Position numbers and translations under genes: made by a program. Positions 18,380-26,972 of a stretch of DNA of 64,000 nt are shown here, piece by piece (within the stretch, counting starts at the first letter, position 1; every line of letters starts with the position of its first letter). The notes beneath the pieces were generated by a model. The model was not told the DNA's origin. It did no database searches and saw only the letters and a program-made list of their open reading frames with translations. This DNA comes from Polaromonas sp. (GTDB taxonomy: Bacteria > Pseudomonadota > Gammaproteobacteria > Burkholderiales > Burkholderiaceae_C). Where the stretch lies: NCBI RefSeq assembly GCF_029945685.1, contig NZ_JAQSDA010000025.1, forward strand, positions 310,001 to 374,000. Reading direction: 5' to 3'.

Positions 18380-21223
18380 TCAGGCCGGCGCCGGGCCGGC
18401 CGAACGCGCCTTGGCAAGCACGCGCTTGAGGGTGTGCAGCACTTCCTCGTTCGAGGTGTTGGCTTTGACCAGTACCGCAGCAAACCGGGCGGCCTCGGCA
18501 CGGCTCAGCGCCGTGGCGGAGAACACCACCACCGGCGGTGACGGGTGCAGCGCCTCGATGTCTGCAAGCACCTCCCAGCCCGACCCACCGCGCAAGGTCA
18601 GGTCCAGCAGCACCAGGTCGAAGTGCTGCTCCCGCAGCCGCGCACGTGCTTCCTCGGGTGAGGCGGCAAACTCGAAAACCGCAAAGTCCTGCGCAATGGC
18701 GGCCGTGATGCGCTGCATGTCGAAGTCGTCCTCGACATGCAGGATGCGCGGCTTGCCTGCGGCCATGCGGCCGATGGCAAGTTCAAGCGCGAGGATCAGC
18801 TGGTTTTCGTTGATGGGTTTTTCCAGCCAGTCCGAGACGTTCAGCGGCAGGTTGTTGCATTCGATCCGTTCCTCGCTGGCCGAGGCCGACACCACAACGA
18901 TGGGCAGATCGCGCGTGTGTGCCTGCCGCCGCAAGGTCAGGACCAGCGTGATGCCGTCCTGGTCGGGCAGTCCCAGGTCCACCGTCATTGCGGCGTAGCT
19001 GGTCTTTTCCAGAAAGGCCAGTGCCATGGTGGCGGTGTAGGCGCGGTCCACGTCAAAACCGCCTTTTTCCAGCATCAGGCCGATCAGGTGGGCCATGTCG
19101 TGGTCGTCTTCGCACACGAGAATGCGCGGGCGTGTACCGGCCGCTGTGGTGGCAGCAGGCGTGGTGGTGGCCGGCGTTGCCAGGAGCTGGTCCTTGGGCT
19201 GCGGCCATTGTGATTGCGGCAGCTCAAGGAAAAAGGTGGTGCCCGCTCCGGCTTCACTGTCGAAACCGATGCTGCCGCCCAGGCGTTCGATGATCGCCTT
19301 CGAGATGTTCAGGCCCAGCCCGGTGCCGCTGGTCTGGCGCGTGTCGGACGAGTCGGCCTGCGAGAACTTCTGGAAGATACGCTTGCGAAACTCGTCGGGA
19401 ATGCCGGGGCCGCGGTCGCGCACCTCGACCCGCACGCCCAGGCCGGCGCGCGTGACATGCACATCCACCGTTTCATCCGGCGGGGAAAACTTCATGGCGT
19501 TGGACAGCAGGTTGGTCACGACCTGGGTGAGGCGGTCGCTGTCCGCGTAGACCTGCAGGGTCTCGTCGGGGCAAAACAGGCGCAGTTGCACGTTTTTTGC
19601 GGTACCGAAACCTTCGTTGGCCGCCAGCGCCTGCTCCAGCAGGGGTTTGAGCAGCAGCACCCGCAGGTCGAGCTGCATCTTGCCGGACTCGATCTTCTCG
19701 ATGTCCAGAATGTCGTTGATCAGGCGTATCAGGCGCTCGCAGTTGTTCTTGGCAATCTCCACCAGTTTCCTGACACCGTCGGGAAGCTGGCCGGCCACGC
19801 CGCCGGCAATCAGGCCCAGCGAGCCGCGGATGGAGGTCAGCGGGGTGCGTAACTCGTGGCTGACGGTGGAGACAAACTCGCTCTTGGCGCGGTCCAGCCG
19901 CTTCAGTTCAGTGACGTCATTGACCAGCGAGTAAAAACCGACGACCCGGCCTTCCTCGGCGTCCTCGCCGTATCGCGGGAAGTAGTGAACCAGGTAGTCG
20001 CGCAGGTCGCCCTCCGGGTTTTTTTGCGAGCGTTCGTAAACCACCGGATAGCCCGACATCACCTCCTCGATCCGGGGCCGCACCGCCTCATACAGCTTGT
20101 CGCCGGTAACCTCGCGCAGGGTTTTTCCGTTGATCTGCGCATACGTCAAACCGAAGGCTTTTTCATAGGCCTGGTTATGAAAGCGAAAGCGCTCCTCGGC
20201 ATCGACATAGGTGATCCAGGCCGGAACGGTGTCCGTGATCTCGCGCAACTGGGCGTTGGCATCACGTGCGGCTTTCTCCGAGTGAACCAGTTTGCGCACC
20301 AGCGGCGTGACCAGAACACTGAGCAGCAGCATGCCGACAATCGCCAGACCCGCCAGCAGGGGCAGGATGTACTTGAGCTGCGCATAGACGGGCGCGTAGA
20401 GCTCCTTCTGGTCGATCTTGAGCACCATGCCGAACCCGAATGGCGCAAGGGGCGCGTAGGCGGCCGCCACCTGTTCGCGCCGGTAATCCTGGGCAACGAT
20501 GATGCCGGTCTTCCCGAGCAGGGCGTGGTTCATGGGCAGGGCTTTACCCTCGACGACACGCGCAACGCGCCTGAACTCCGTGCCGGACAGGCGCCCCAGA
20601 AAACAATCCATGTCATTGCTGCCATTGTCCAGCTGTGCGCAGATGGCGGACTCGGCACTTTGGCCTATGGTGGCCACATCACCAAAGACCCTGGTCAGCA
20701 AGGGGCGGGCGGCCTCCGTCGTGACCTCGCCCACGCGGCGGCCCTGGGAGTCGAGGATGTCCAGGCGCGTCCGGACAATGAATCTGTCGTTCCATTGCAG
20801 GTAGGCGCGGTCCTTCTGGCTCAGCAGGACGTGTTGATGGTCATCGCGGGAAAAACTGCCGGCGCGGGCCACTTCACGGCCGTCCGCAGCATGAAAGGCC
20901 AGGCCATCGAAGCCGGTGGGAAGAAACGAGATCGCGGCCCGCTGTATGGTCAGTGCTGCCGCGGCATCGTCCGGCCTGGCCTCGAGAAGCTTCAGGGTTT
21001 CCACCAGAAAGGGACGCGTCGCCACGGTACGTGCGTCGGTCAGGGCCTGGCTGATCTGGCTTTCAAACAGGCGGGCATTGCTTTGCAGCGTTGCCTGCAG
21101 ACTGCGGCTGAGAACAGACTCTGTCTGCCGCTCCATGACGACATACGCGGCCAGACCTGCTGCCAGATTCGCCGCCAGAAAGATGATCCCGCCGATGAGG
21201 CTGATCCGGTGATCTTGGCGCAT
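18380..21223 (-). CDS. Hybrid sensor histidine kinase with two C-terminal receiver domains
   Basis: A 947-aa protein from ATG 21223 (MRQDHRIS); longer reading is possible but without a start signal. Order: TM1 (8-30), large periplasmic sensor (31-290), TM2 (~292-312), PAS (~325-445), HisKA with phospho-acceptor H456 (VSHELRTPLTSIRG), HATPase_c (GPGIPDEF, SGTGLGLNISK), then two receiver domains (VCEDDHDMAHL with DLGLPDQDG; HVEDDFDMQRI with DLTLRGGSG). No output domain and no partner regulator is adjacent, so it probably feeds a phosphorelay elsewhere. Signal unknown. Confidence 0.9.
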   Translation of the reverse strand: MRQDHRISLIGGIIFLAANLAAGLAAYVVMERQTESVLSRSLQATLQSNARLFESQISQALTDARTVATRPFLVETLKLLEARPDDAAAALTIQRAAISFLPTGFDGLAFHAADGREVARAGSFSRDDHQHVLLSQKDRAYLQWNDRFIVRTRLDILDSQGRRVGEVTTEAARPLLTRVFGDVATIGQSAESAICAQLDNGSNDMDCFLGRLSGTEFRRVARVVEGKALPMNHALLGKTGIIVAQDYRREQVAAAYAPLAPFGFGMVLKIDQKELYAPVYAQLKYILPLLAGLAIVGMLLLSVLVTPLVRKLVHSEKAARDANAQLREITDTVPAWITYVDAEERFRFHNQAYEKAFGLTYAQINGKTLREVTGDKLYEAVRPRIEEVMSGYPVVYERSQKNPEGDLRDYLVHYFPRYGEDAEEGRVVGFYSLVNDVTELKRLDRAKSEFVSTVSHELRTPLTSIRGSLGLIAGGVAGQLPDGVRKLVEIAKNNCERLIRLINDILDIEKIESGKMQLDLRVLLLKPLLEQALAANEGFGTAKNVQLRLFCPDETLQVYADSDRLTQVVTNLLSNAMKFSPPDETVDVHVTRAGLGVRVEVRDRGPGIPDEFRKRIFQKFSQADSSDTRQTSGTGLGLNISKAIIERLGGSIGFDSEAGAGTTFFLELPQSQWPQPKDQLLATPATTTPAATTAAGTRPRILVCEDDHDMAHLIGLMLEKGGFDVDRAYTATMALAFLEKTSYAAMTVDLGLPDQDGITLVLTLRRQAHTRDLPIVVVSASASEERIECNNLPLNVSDWLEKPINENQLILALELAIGRMAAGKPRILHVEDDFDMQRITAAIAQDFAVFEFAASPEEARARLREQHFDLVLLDLTLRGGSGWEVLADIEALHPSPPVVVFSATALSRAEAARFAAVLVKANTSNEEVLHTLKRVLAKARSAGPAPA

Positions 21224-21389
21224 TGAAAACAAGGGGACTCTCTTCGTATCGGGAGTTTGATTATCCAGCGTTGCCGCGCCGGTGCAGCGCCTTCCCACCT
21301 GAATACGTGTCAGGGAAAGCGCCGTGAGCGTCGTTTGCGCGTGCACCCGGGACGCTGCCGGGGACAGGCGGTGCCGGTTCTCACAATTC

Positions 21390-21446
21390 GCTATCGTTTT
21401 GGTAGCTGCAGGCGTAGATTTTACAAGGAATCCGGGCCTATTTTAT
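21390..21446 (+). repeat. Dispersed ~55-bp repeat, copy 5 (decayed)
   Basis: GCTATCGTTTTGGTAGCTG, then a diverged middle, then GGGCCTATTTTATGG. The GGGCT block is damaged. It lies in the 243-bp gap between the histidine kinase and LuxR genes, where I see no other feature. Confidence 0.65.
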
Positions 21447-21466
21447 GGAATGTCTGGCGGCCACAT

Positions 21467-22201
21467 TCAGTGCAGGCGGTCAGCCAGCTGGGCCAGGCCG
21501 GCGCGGCGGTGCACGCCGAGTTTGTCGAACAGGCGCTGCAGGTAGGTGCGCACACTGGGCAGGGCAATCGCGAGTTCGCGCGCAATTTCCTTGTCGGTCA
21601 GGCCGCGGCAGACGCAGCGCGCCACCTCCATTTCGCGCCGGCTCAAGGGCACGGCTGGCAGGCAGTCCAGTGGCGCCGGCAAGGAGCGGCGCGCGCGCCG
21701 CAACGCGGCCACGAAGGCCGGCGCGATCAGGTCCAGCAGCTGCTTGTCGTGGGCCGTGAACTCGTTGCCGCTGCGGCCGCGCCAGATACGCAGGTCGCCC
21801 AGCGCCTCGTCGCCGTCGAAGGCATGCAGGTTGATGCCCCAGTACAGGCCGTCGCGCGCCAGGAAGTCGTTGAAGAACTCGGTTTGCAGGAACGCCTTGC
21901 GCGGCATCACCTCGCTGACCAGGGTGGCGTGGCGGCGTGACTGCAGCGCGAAGGTGATCGGGTCGCGGTACTGGTACCAGGCCTCGTAGCGCTGCAGGTT
22001 GGCCGGGTCCATGTTGACGGCCACCGGGTGGGCAAAGCAGCCCGAGGGCGCGCTCCAGATGTAAGAGGCAAAGTGGTCGGCGCGGAACAGCGCCAGCGTG
22101 GCCTGGCCCATGCGCTCCCGGATTTCGCGCTCGTTCAGGTCTTCGGCCAGCAGCGAAAAGCAGGTGGCCAGTGCGCGTTGCTCGGTGCCGGACAGGAACA
22201 T
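21467..22201 (-). CDS. LuxR-family transcriptional regulator
   Basis: A 244-aa protein with an unrecognised N-terminal ligand or autoinducer-like domain (residues 1-170) and a C-terminal LuxR HTH (LSRREMEVARCVCRGLTDKE followed by IARELAIALPSVRTYLQRLF). GAGAGG lies 7 nt before ATG 22201. It is divergent from the lipoprotein amidase, which is its most likely target. There is no receiver domain, so it is not a two-component regulator. Confidence 0.85.
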   Translation of the reverse strand: MFLSGTEQRALATCFSLLAEDLNEREIRERMGQATLALFRADHFASYIWSAPSGCFAHPVAVNMDPANLQRYEAWYQYRDPITFALQSRRHATLVSEVMPRKAFLQTEFFNDFLARDGLYWGINLHAFDGDEALGDLRIWRGRSGNEFTAHDKQLLDLIAPAFVAALRRARRSLPAPLDCLPAVPLSRREMEVARCVCRGLTDKEIARELAIALPSVRTYLQRLFDKLGVHRRAGLAQLADRLH

Positions 22202-22364
22202 GGCAGGCCTCTCAGGGAGAACAGGGGTGAACCGGTTGGAGCGGCAAGCCTAGCGCGAACAACGGCCACGGTCAATCTGCCATGTCATCGAATTCGATGA
22301 CAGACAGCCAGGGCGGCGGGCGCGATGATTTTGCGGCAAGCACCACCATTCACCAGGAGCGACC

Positions 22365-23882
22365 ATGTCCCGTTTTTCCCTTCCTCACACCTGCAGCGCC
22401 CTGGCCGCCGCAGCCGCACTTTCGGCCTGCAGCGGCCCGGGTGGTCTGCGCGGCGCGCCTGACATCGACACGCTCACCGCCACCGAAGCCGCAGCCCGCA
22501 TCTGTAGCGGCGCGCTGAGCAGCGAAGCGCTGGTGCAGGCCTACCTGTCGCGCGCTAGGGCCCGGCCCGAGCTGAACGCCTTTGTCACGCTGGACGACAC
22601 CGGCGCCCTGAAGGCCGCGCGCGCGGCTGACCAGCGCCGCGCCGGGGGCGGCCCCTGCCTTGCGCTGCAGGGCGTGCCCATCGTCGTCAAGGACAACATC
22701 CAGGCCCGGGGCCTGCCCGCCACGGCGGGCACGCCGGCACTGAAAAACTTCGTGCCCGCCGCCGACGCGCCCGTGTTGCAGAAGCTGCGCGATGCCGGCG
22801 CCATCGTGCTCGGCAAGACCAACCTGCACGAGCTGGCTTTTGGCATCTCGGGCTACAACCCGGCCTTCAACACCGGGCCCAACCCCGGCGTACGCAACGC
22901 TTACGACGCCAGCAAGATGGCCGGGGGCTCGTCGTCCGGCAGTGCGGCTGCGCTGGGCGCGCGCATGGCGCCCGCCGGACTGGGCACCGACACCGGCGGT
23001 TCGCTGCGTATTCCCTGCGCGCTCAATGGCTGTGCATCGCTGCGGCCCAGCATGGGCCGGTACCCGCAGGCCGGCATCGCGCCGATTTCCCACACGCGCG
23101 ACACCGCCGGCCCGATGGCGGTGGCCATGGCCGACGTGGAGCTGCTCGACCGCGTGGTCACCGGCGCGCCCGCCCTGGTGGCCGCCGACCTTCGGGGGGT
23201 TCGCCTCGGCCTCGTGCCCGGCTTCCTGGCCAACCTTGACAGCGACACACGCGGCGCCTGGGAAGCGGCGCTGGCCCGGCTGAAAACGGCTGGCGTCACC
23301 GTGGTCGATGTCGCCATGCCGCAACTGGCCGAGCTCAATGGCAAGGTGGGGTTTCCGCTGGCGCTCTACGAAGCCTACGACGACATGGTGGCCTACCTGG
23401 CCAGATACAACACCGGCGTCAGCATCGGCCAGATGGCAGCAAGCATCGCCAGCCCGGACGTGAAAGGCACTTACGACGCGCTGGTGATTCCGCGCAAGCT
23501 GCCCGGCCCGAACGGACTGGTCGATGCCGCGCCCATCTATCAGGCGGCGATCACCGTGCACCGGCCCGCGCTGGTCAAGCTGTATGCCGACACCTTTGCC
23601 GGCCAGCGGCTCGATGCGCTGGTGTTCCCCACCGTGCCGCGCACCGCGCTGCCCGCCACGCCCGAAGCCAGCAGCCTGGAGAACTTCGGCCTGTTCATCC
23701 AGAACACCGACCCCGGCAGCAACGCCGGCATTCCCGGCATCCAGCTGCCCATGGGCCTGGGCGCCAGCAGCCGCCTGCCGGTCGGGCTGGAGCTGGACGG
23801 ACCGGCCGGCAGCGACCGGCGACTGATTGCGATTGGTCTGGCGCTGGAAAAGGTGTTGGGGCGTTTGCCGGCGCCGCGCTAA
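22365..23882 (+). CDS. Amidase-signature family lipoprotein
   Basis: A 505-aa amidase with a lipoprotein signal (lipobox LSAC at about residues 20-23), so probably anchored in the periplasm, which is unusual for this mostly cytoplasmic family. The Ser-cisSer-Lys triad is visible: Lys in PIVVKDNI, Ser in GGSSSGSAAA and Ser in LGTDTGGSLRIP. Substrate unknown; a peptide amide or nitrile-derived amide is possible. Start 22365 has AGGAGCGACC before it. Divergent from the LuxR gene. Confidence 0.85.
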   Translation: MSRFSLPHTCSALAAAAALSACSGPGGLRGAPDIDTLTATEAAARICSGALSSEALVQAYLSRARARPELNAFVTLDDTGALKAARAADQRRAGGGPCLALQGVPIVVKDNIQARGLPATAGTPALKNFVPAADAPVLQKLRDAGAIVLGKTNLHELAFGISGYNPAFNTGPNPGVRNAYDASKMAGGSSSGSAAALGARMAPAGLGTDTGGSLRIPCALNGCASLRPSMGRYPQAGIAPISHTRDTAGPMAVAMADVELLDRVVTGAPALVAADLRGVRLGLVPGFLANLDSDTRGAWEAALARLKTAGVTVVDVAMPQLAELNGKVGFPLALYEAYDDMVAYLARYNTGVSIGQMAASIASPDVKGTYDALVIPRKLPGPNGLVDAAPIYQAAITVHRPALVKLYADTFAGQRLDALVFPTVPRTALPATPEASSLENFGLFIQNTDPGSNAGIPGIQLPMGLGASSRLPVGLELDGPAGSDRRLIAIGLALEKVLGRLPAPR

Positions 23883-23939
23883 GCGTTCGCCCTCCGCCTG
23901 GCCTGTCGAGGCGCTGTAACGGGACAGGTTTTCGGGATT

Positions 23940-23995
23940 GCTACTGTTTTCATAGCTGCTGGAGCCCGCCGGAGAAGGGCTAAAGGTCTTTTTTA
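23940..23995 (+). repeat. Dispersed ~55-bp repeat, copy 6
   Basis: GCTACTGTTTTCATAGCTGC, spacer, GGGCTAAAGGTCTTTTTT. Good copy. It is the only feature I can support in the ~460-bp gap between the amidase and the ParB-like gene, apart from that gene's promoter region. Confidence 0.85.
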
Positions 23996-24339
23996 CTTGA
24001 CGTTTTCAGTCAAGGGGCTTCCAGCCGGCCAGCCTGCACCCTCGGCCAGGGCGGCGCTGGCAGCCGCACCGCGTTGTTCATGCACCCGCCCATGCGCCGG
24101 CGGCGTCCGGCGCGAAGTCCTGACGATCTGCACCGTGCCTGCGCGTGAGCGTGCGGCCTGCCGCTGGTCCTCGTTATGATCTTGCCCGGGGCGCGTCCTG
24201 CCGTCTGCCCCCGCCGACTGTCATGCTCCGGGCCGCACGTTGCTGCTGCTACTGCGTGACTTCCCTTTTTTTGACGACCCGGCCTTCCCTGCGTGGAGGG
24301 CGGGAGACGTTTTTGCCAACCATCCCTGACGAATTCACC

Positions 24340-25095
24340 ATGAACATCACGGTCAACCCAGAATTGCTTGCCTACATCGATCCGCTGACGGCCGACGAAC
24401 GCGAGGCCCTGGAGCGCAGCCTGCTGGCCGAAGGTTGCCGTGATGCGCTGGTGCTGTGGGGCGACATGCTGGTGGACGGCCACAACCGCCACAGCATCTG
24501 TACCCAGCACGGCATCCCTTTCAACACCGTGCAGAACAGCCATTTCAAATCCATGGACGACGTGCACCTGTGGATGATCGACCAGCACCTGGGCCGGCGC
24601 AGCGTTTCCGACTTCCAGCGCGGCGTGCTGGCCCTGCGCAAAAAGGACATTCTGGCGGCGCGCGCACAAACAACGGCGGATGCCTCTTCCGCGTCCGACC
24701 AGGCGCCAGACGGCCCGACCCCGGCGCCCGGCCCCCTGCTGACGCGCGACGCGGTGGCCAAGGCGGCCCGCATCAGCAGCAACACCATCAGCCAGATCGA
24801 GAAGATCCAGAAGTCGGCCGCGCCCGAACTGATGGCGGCGGTGAAGTCCGGTGCGATTTCCATCAACGCGGCCGCCACCGTGGCCTCGCTGCCAGTCGAA
24901 GCGCAAGTGGCCGCCGCCGCCGGTGGCCGCAAGGAACTGCAGCAGGCCGCCCGCCAGGTGCGCGAAACCCGCGCCGTGGCGCGCACCGAACCCGAATCAC
25001 CCGAGGGCGTGATTGCGCGGCTGCGGCAGACCATCAGCGAACTGACGGCGGAAAATGCCGCGCTCAAGGCGCAGCTTGCCGGGCAAGGGCGCTGA
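24340..25095 (+). CDS. ParB-like (plasmid replication/partition-related) protein
   Basis: A 251-aa protein from ATG 24340 (MNITVNPELL). Residues ~8-95 form a ParB/sulfiredoxin-like fold with the DGHNRHSIC motif; residues ~140-175 look like an HTH (VAKAARISSNTISQIEKI) and the C-terminus (from ~215) is a coiled coil (LRQTISELTAENAALKAQL). This is not chromosomal ParB: no parA partner or parS is seen. Similar proteins are annotated as plasmid replication/partition-related in Burkholderiales. A longer frame to 24145 has no start signal. Confidence 0.65.
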   Translation: MNITVNPELLAYIDPLTADEREALERSLLAEGCRDALVLWGDMLVDGHNRHSICTQHGIPFNTVQNSHFKSMDDVHLWMIDQHLGRRSVSDFQRGVLALRKKDILAARAQTTADASSASDQAPDGPTPAPGPLLTRDAVAKAARISSNTISQIEKIQKSAAPELMAAVKSGAISINAAATVASLPVEAQVAAAAGGRKELQQAARQVRETRAVARTEPESPEGVIARLRQTISELTAENAALKAQLAGQGR

Positions 25096-25140
25096 GTTGG
25101 CAGCACCGGTGAGTTTGCCTCTCACCGGGTTTTATGAGTC

Positions 25141-25194
25141 AAACAGGCCTACAGCCCTTATGCAACGTACGCAATCAGCTATCAAATAGTGAGC
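25141..25194 (-). repeat. Dispersed ~55-bp repeat, copy 7
   Basis: Plus strand: AAACAGGCCTACAGCCCTT, spacer, AGCTATCAAATAGTGAGC. Lies between the convergent ParB-like and TauE/SafE genes. Confidence 0.8.
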
Positions 25195-25203
25195 ATTCGG
25201 GCG

Positions 25204-25950
25204 TCACCAGCCCTGCCACACCAGCCAGCCGCCCAGCACCAGCAACCCGCCCAGGAAGCACGCACGGAAGCCGTCCTGGCTCAGGTCGTCGCGCAGGTTC
25301 TGGCCCAGCCACATGCCCAGCATGGCAGGCAGCAGCATCAGCAATGACTGCGCAGCCGAGTCGGCATTCAGGTGGCGGCTTCCCGCCAGCGCCCCTGCCA
25401 GCGCGAGTGTGGAGACCGTGAACGACAAGCCCAGCGCCTGCGCCATCTCGTCCTTCTTCAGCCCCAGCGCCTGCAGCCAGGGCACGGCCGGCAGCACAAA
25501 CACGCCGGTCGCCGCCGTCAGCAGGCCGGTCAGCGTGCCGATGAGGCCGGACAGGCCCGCTTCCCGCTTCGGCCTGGGTGGCGGCAGGCGCAAGCCCGCC
25601 AGCATGGCCAGCGCATAGGCGACCAGGCTCAGGCCCAGCCACAGCATCGCGTGCCCGCCCGGTGTGGCCATCCAGCCGCGCCCCAGCCAGACGCCCAGGC
25701 AGACGCCCGCCATCATGGGCCACAGCCGCCTGGCCAGCGCCCGCAGGTGCCCGCCGCGCGACATCTGCCACAGGTTGGTCGCCAGCGCGGGCAGCACGAG
25801 CAGGGCCGCGCCTTCGGCCACCGGCATCATCAGCCCCAGCAGACCCATGGCCACTGTCGGCAGGCCCATGCCCAGCACGCCCTTGACGCCGCCCGCTGCG
25901 AGAAAGACAAAACTCACCAGCACGAACTCGTGGACGTCGGGGACAAACAT
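25204..25950 (-). CDS. TauE/SafE-family membrane permease
   Basis: A 248-aa inner-membrane protein with about eight hydrophobic segments; the N-terminal GVKGVLGMGLPTVAMGLLG is the usual first repeat of the TauE/SafE (sulfite or organosulfonate exporter) family. GGAG lies 5 nt before ATG 25950. Divergent from a LysR regulator 107 bp away, its probable regulator. Substrate unknown. Confidence 0.85.
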   Translation of the reverse strand: MFVPDVHEFVLVSFVFLAAGGVKGVLGMGLPTVAMGLLGLMMPVAEGAALLVLPALATNLWQMSRGGHLRALARRLWPMMAGVCLGVWLGRGWMATPGGHAMLWLGLSLVAYALAMLAGLRLPPPRPKREAGLSGLIGTLTGLLTAATGVFVLPAVPWLQALGLKKDEMAQALGLSFTVSTLALAGALAGSRHLNADSAAQSLLMLLPAMLGMWLGQNLRDDLSQDGFRACFLGGLLVLGGWLVWQGW

Positions 25951-26057
25951 GTCTGCTCCTCAAATGCGGGATTGCAGTGTGGCCCGATATCGTCGCCCTG
26001 ACCATCTGTCTTTGCTTGAGGTAGGCTCAGCGCTGTGTGTAGCCACCGGTGACCTCA

Positions 26058-26948
26058 ATGCGTTTTGACTGGACCGACCTTCAGCTTTTTGTGCACGCCT
26101 GCGAAGCCGGCAGCATGACGGCCGCCGCCAGCCGCTCGCACCTCACGCTGGCTGCCGCCAGCGCGCGCCTGCGCGGCATGGAAGCGCAGGCCGGCGTGGC
26201 GCTGCTGCTGCGCCACTCACGCGGCGTGCGGCCCACGGCCGCCGGCGAAGCGCTGCTGCGCCACGCCCATGCCGTGCTGGCACAGATGGCCCAGCTGCGC
26301 GGCGAGCTGGCCCTGCATGGCCGCGGTGCCCTCGGAAAAATCCACCTCATGTGCAACACCTCGGCCCTGGTGCAGCACCTGCCGCCACTGCTGGCGGCCT
26401 TCCTGAAGGAGCACCCGTCCATAACCACCGTGGTCGAAGAAAGCGCCAGCCCCCTCACCGTGCAGGCGGTGAGGCAGGGCGCCACCGACATCGGTATTGC
26501 GTCCGATGCGGAAGACATTACCGGGCTGCAGACAGCTTTTTTCTGCAAAGACCCGCTGGTGCTCGTGCTGCCGCGCGGGCACGCGCTGGCGCGCAGCCGC
26601 TCTGTGGCTTTTGAACAGGTGCTCGATTTTGAGTTGGTGGGGTACAGCGCTTCGAGCGCCTTGCACACTTATCTCAGCCTGCAAGCGGCACAGCTGGGCA
26701 AGCCCATGCGTGTTCGCGCCAACATCGGCAGTTTTGATGCGATGTGTACCTTGGTGGAGCAGGGTGTGGGGGTGGCGGTGGTGCCGGCTGCTGTGTTGGG
26801 GCGAAGTAGTGGGAACGGGCGGCTCACTGTGCGTCCCATGTCGGATGGGTGGGCCAAGCGATCGCTGGTGTTGTGTGCGCCGATGGATCTGGTGGAGTCG
26901 CAGCCGGCGGGGCGGTTGTTTCAATTCTTAAATGCGAGCGACTTATAA
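26058..26948 (+). CDS. LysR-family transcriptional regulator
   Basis: A 296-aa LTTR: N-terminal HTH at residues ~18-37 (AASRSHLTLAAASARLRGME) and a substrate-binding domain from ~90 (RGALGKIHLMCNTSALVQHL). ATG 26058 gives the normal MRFDWTDLQLF start. Divergent from the TauE/SafE permease, so likely controls it. Followed by the AT-rich FRG gene on the opposite strand. Confidence 0.9.
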   Translation: MRFDWTDLQLFVHACEAGSMTAAASRSHLTLAAASARLRGMEAQAGVALLLRHSRGVRPTAAGEALLRHAHAVLAQMAQLRGELALHGRGALGKIHLMCNTSALVQHLPPLLAAFLKEHPSITTVVEESASPLTVQAVRQGATDIGIASDAEDITGLQTAFFCKDPLVLVLPRGHALARSRSVAFEQVLDFELVGYSASSALHTYLSLQAAQLGKPMRVRANIGSFDAMCTLVEQGVGVAVVPAAVLGRSSGNGRLTVRPMSDGWAKRSLVLCAPMDLVESQPAGRLFQFLNASDL

Positions 26949-26955
26949 GCTTTCT

Positions 26956-26972
26956 TTGAGCTGAGTAGCTCA
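26956..26972. terminator. Palindrome between convergent lysR and FRG genes
   Basis: TTGAGCT-gagt-AGCTCAA, 7-bp arms, in the 21-bp gap and over the FRG stop codon. It may serve as a shared 3' hairpin; no T-run follows. Confidence 0.4.

Noticed and set aside
19856..21226. Long plus-strand ORF of 456 codons
   Set aside because: It is antisense to the hybrid histidine kinase; the kinase strand has all expected motifs, and long antisense frames are common in GC-rich DNA.
24010..24906. Minus-strand ORF across the ParB-like gene
   Set aside because: Antisense to a recognisable ParB-like protein, no family features.
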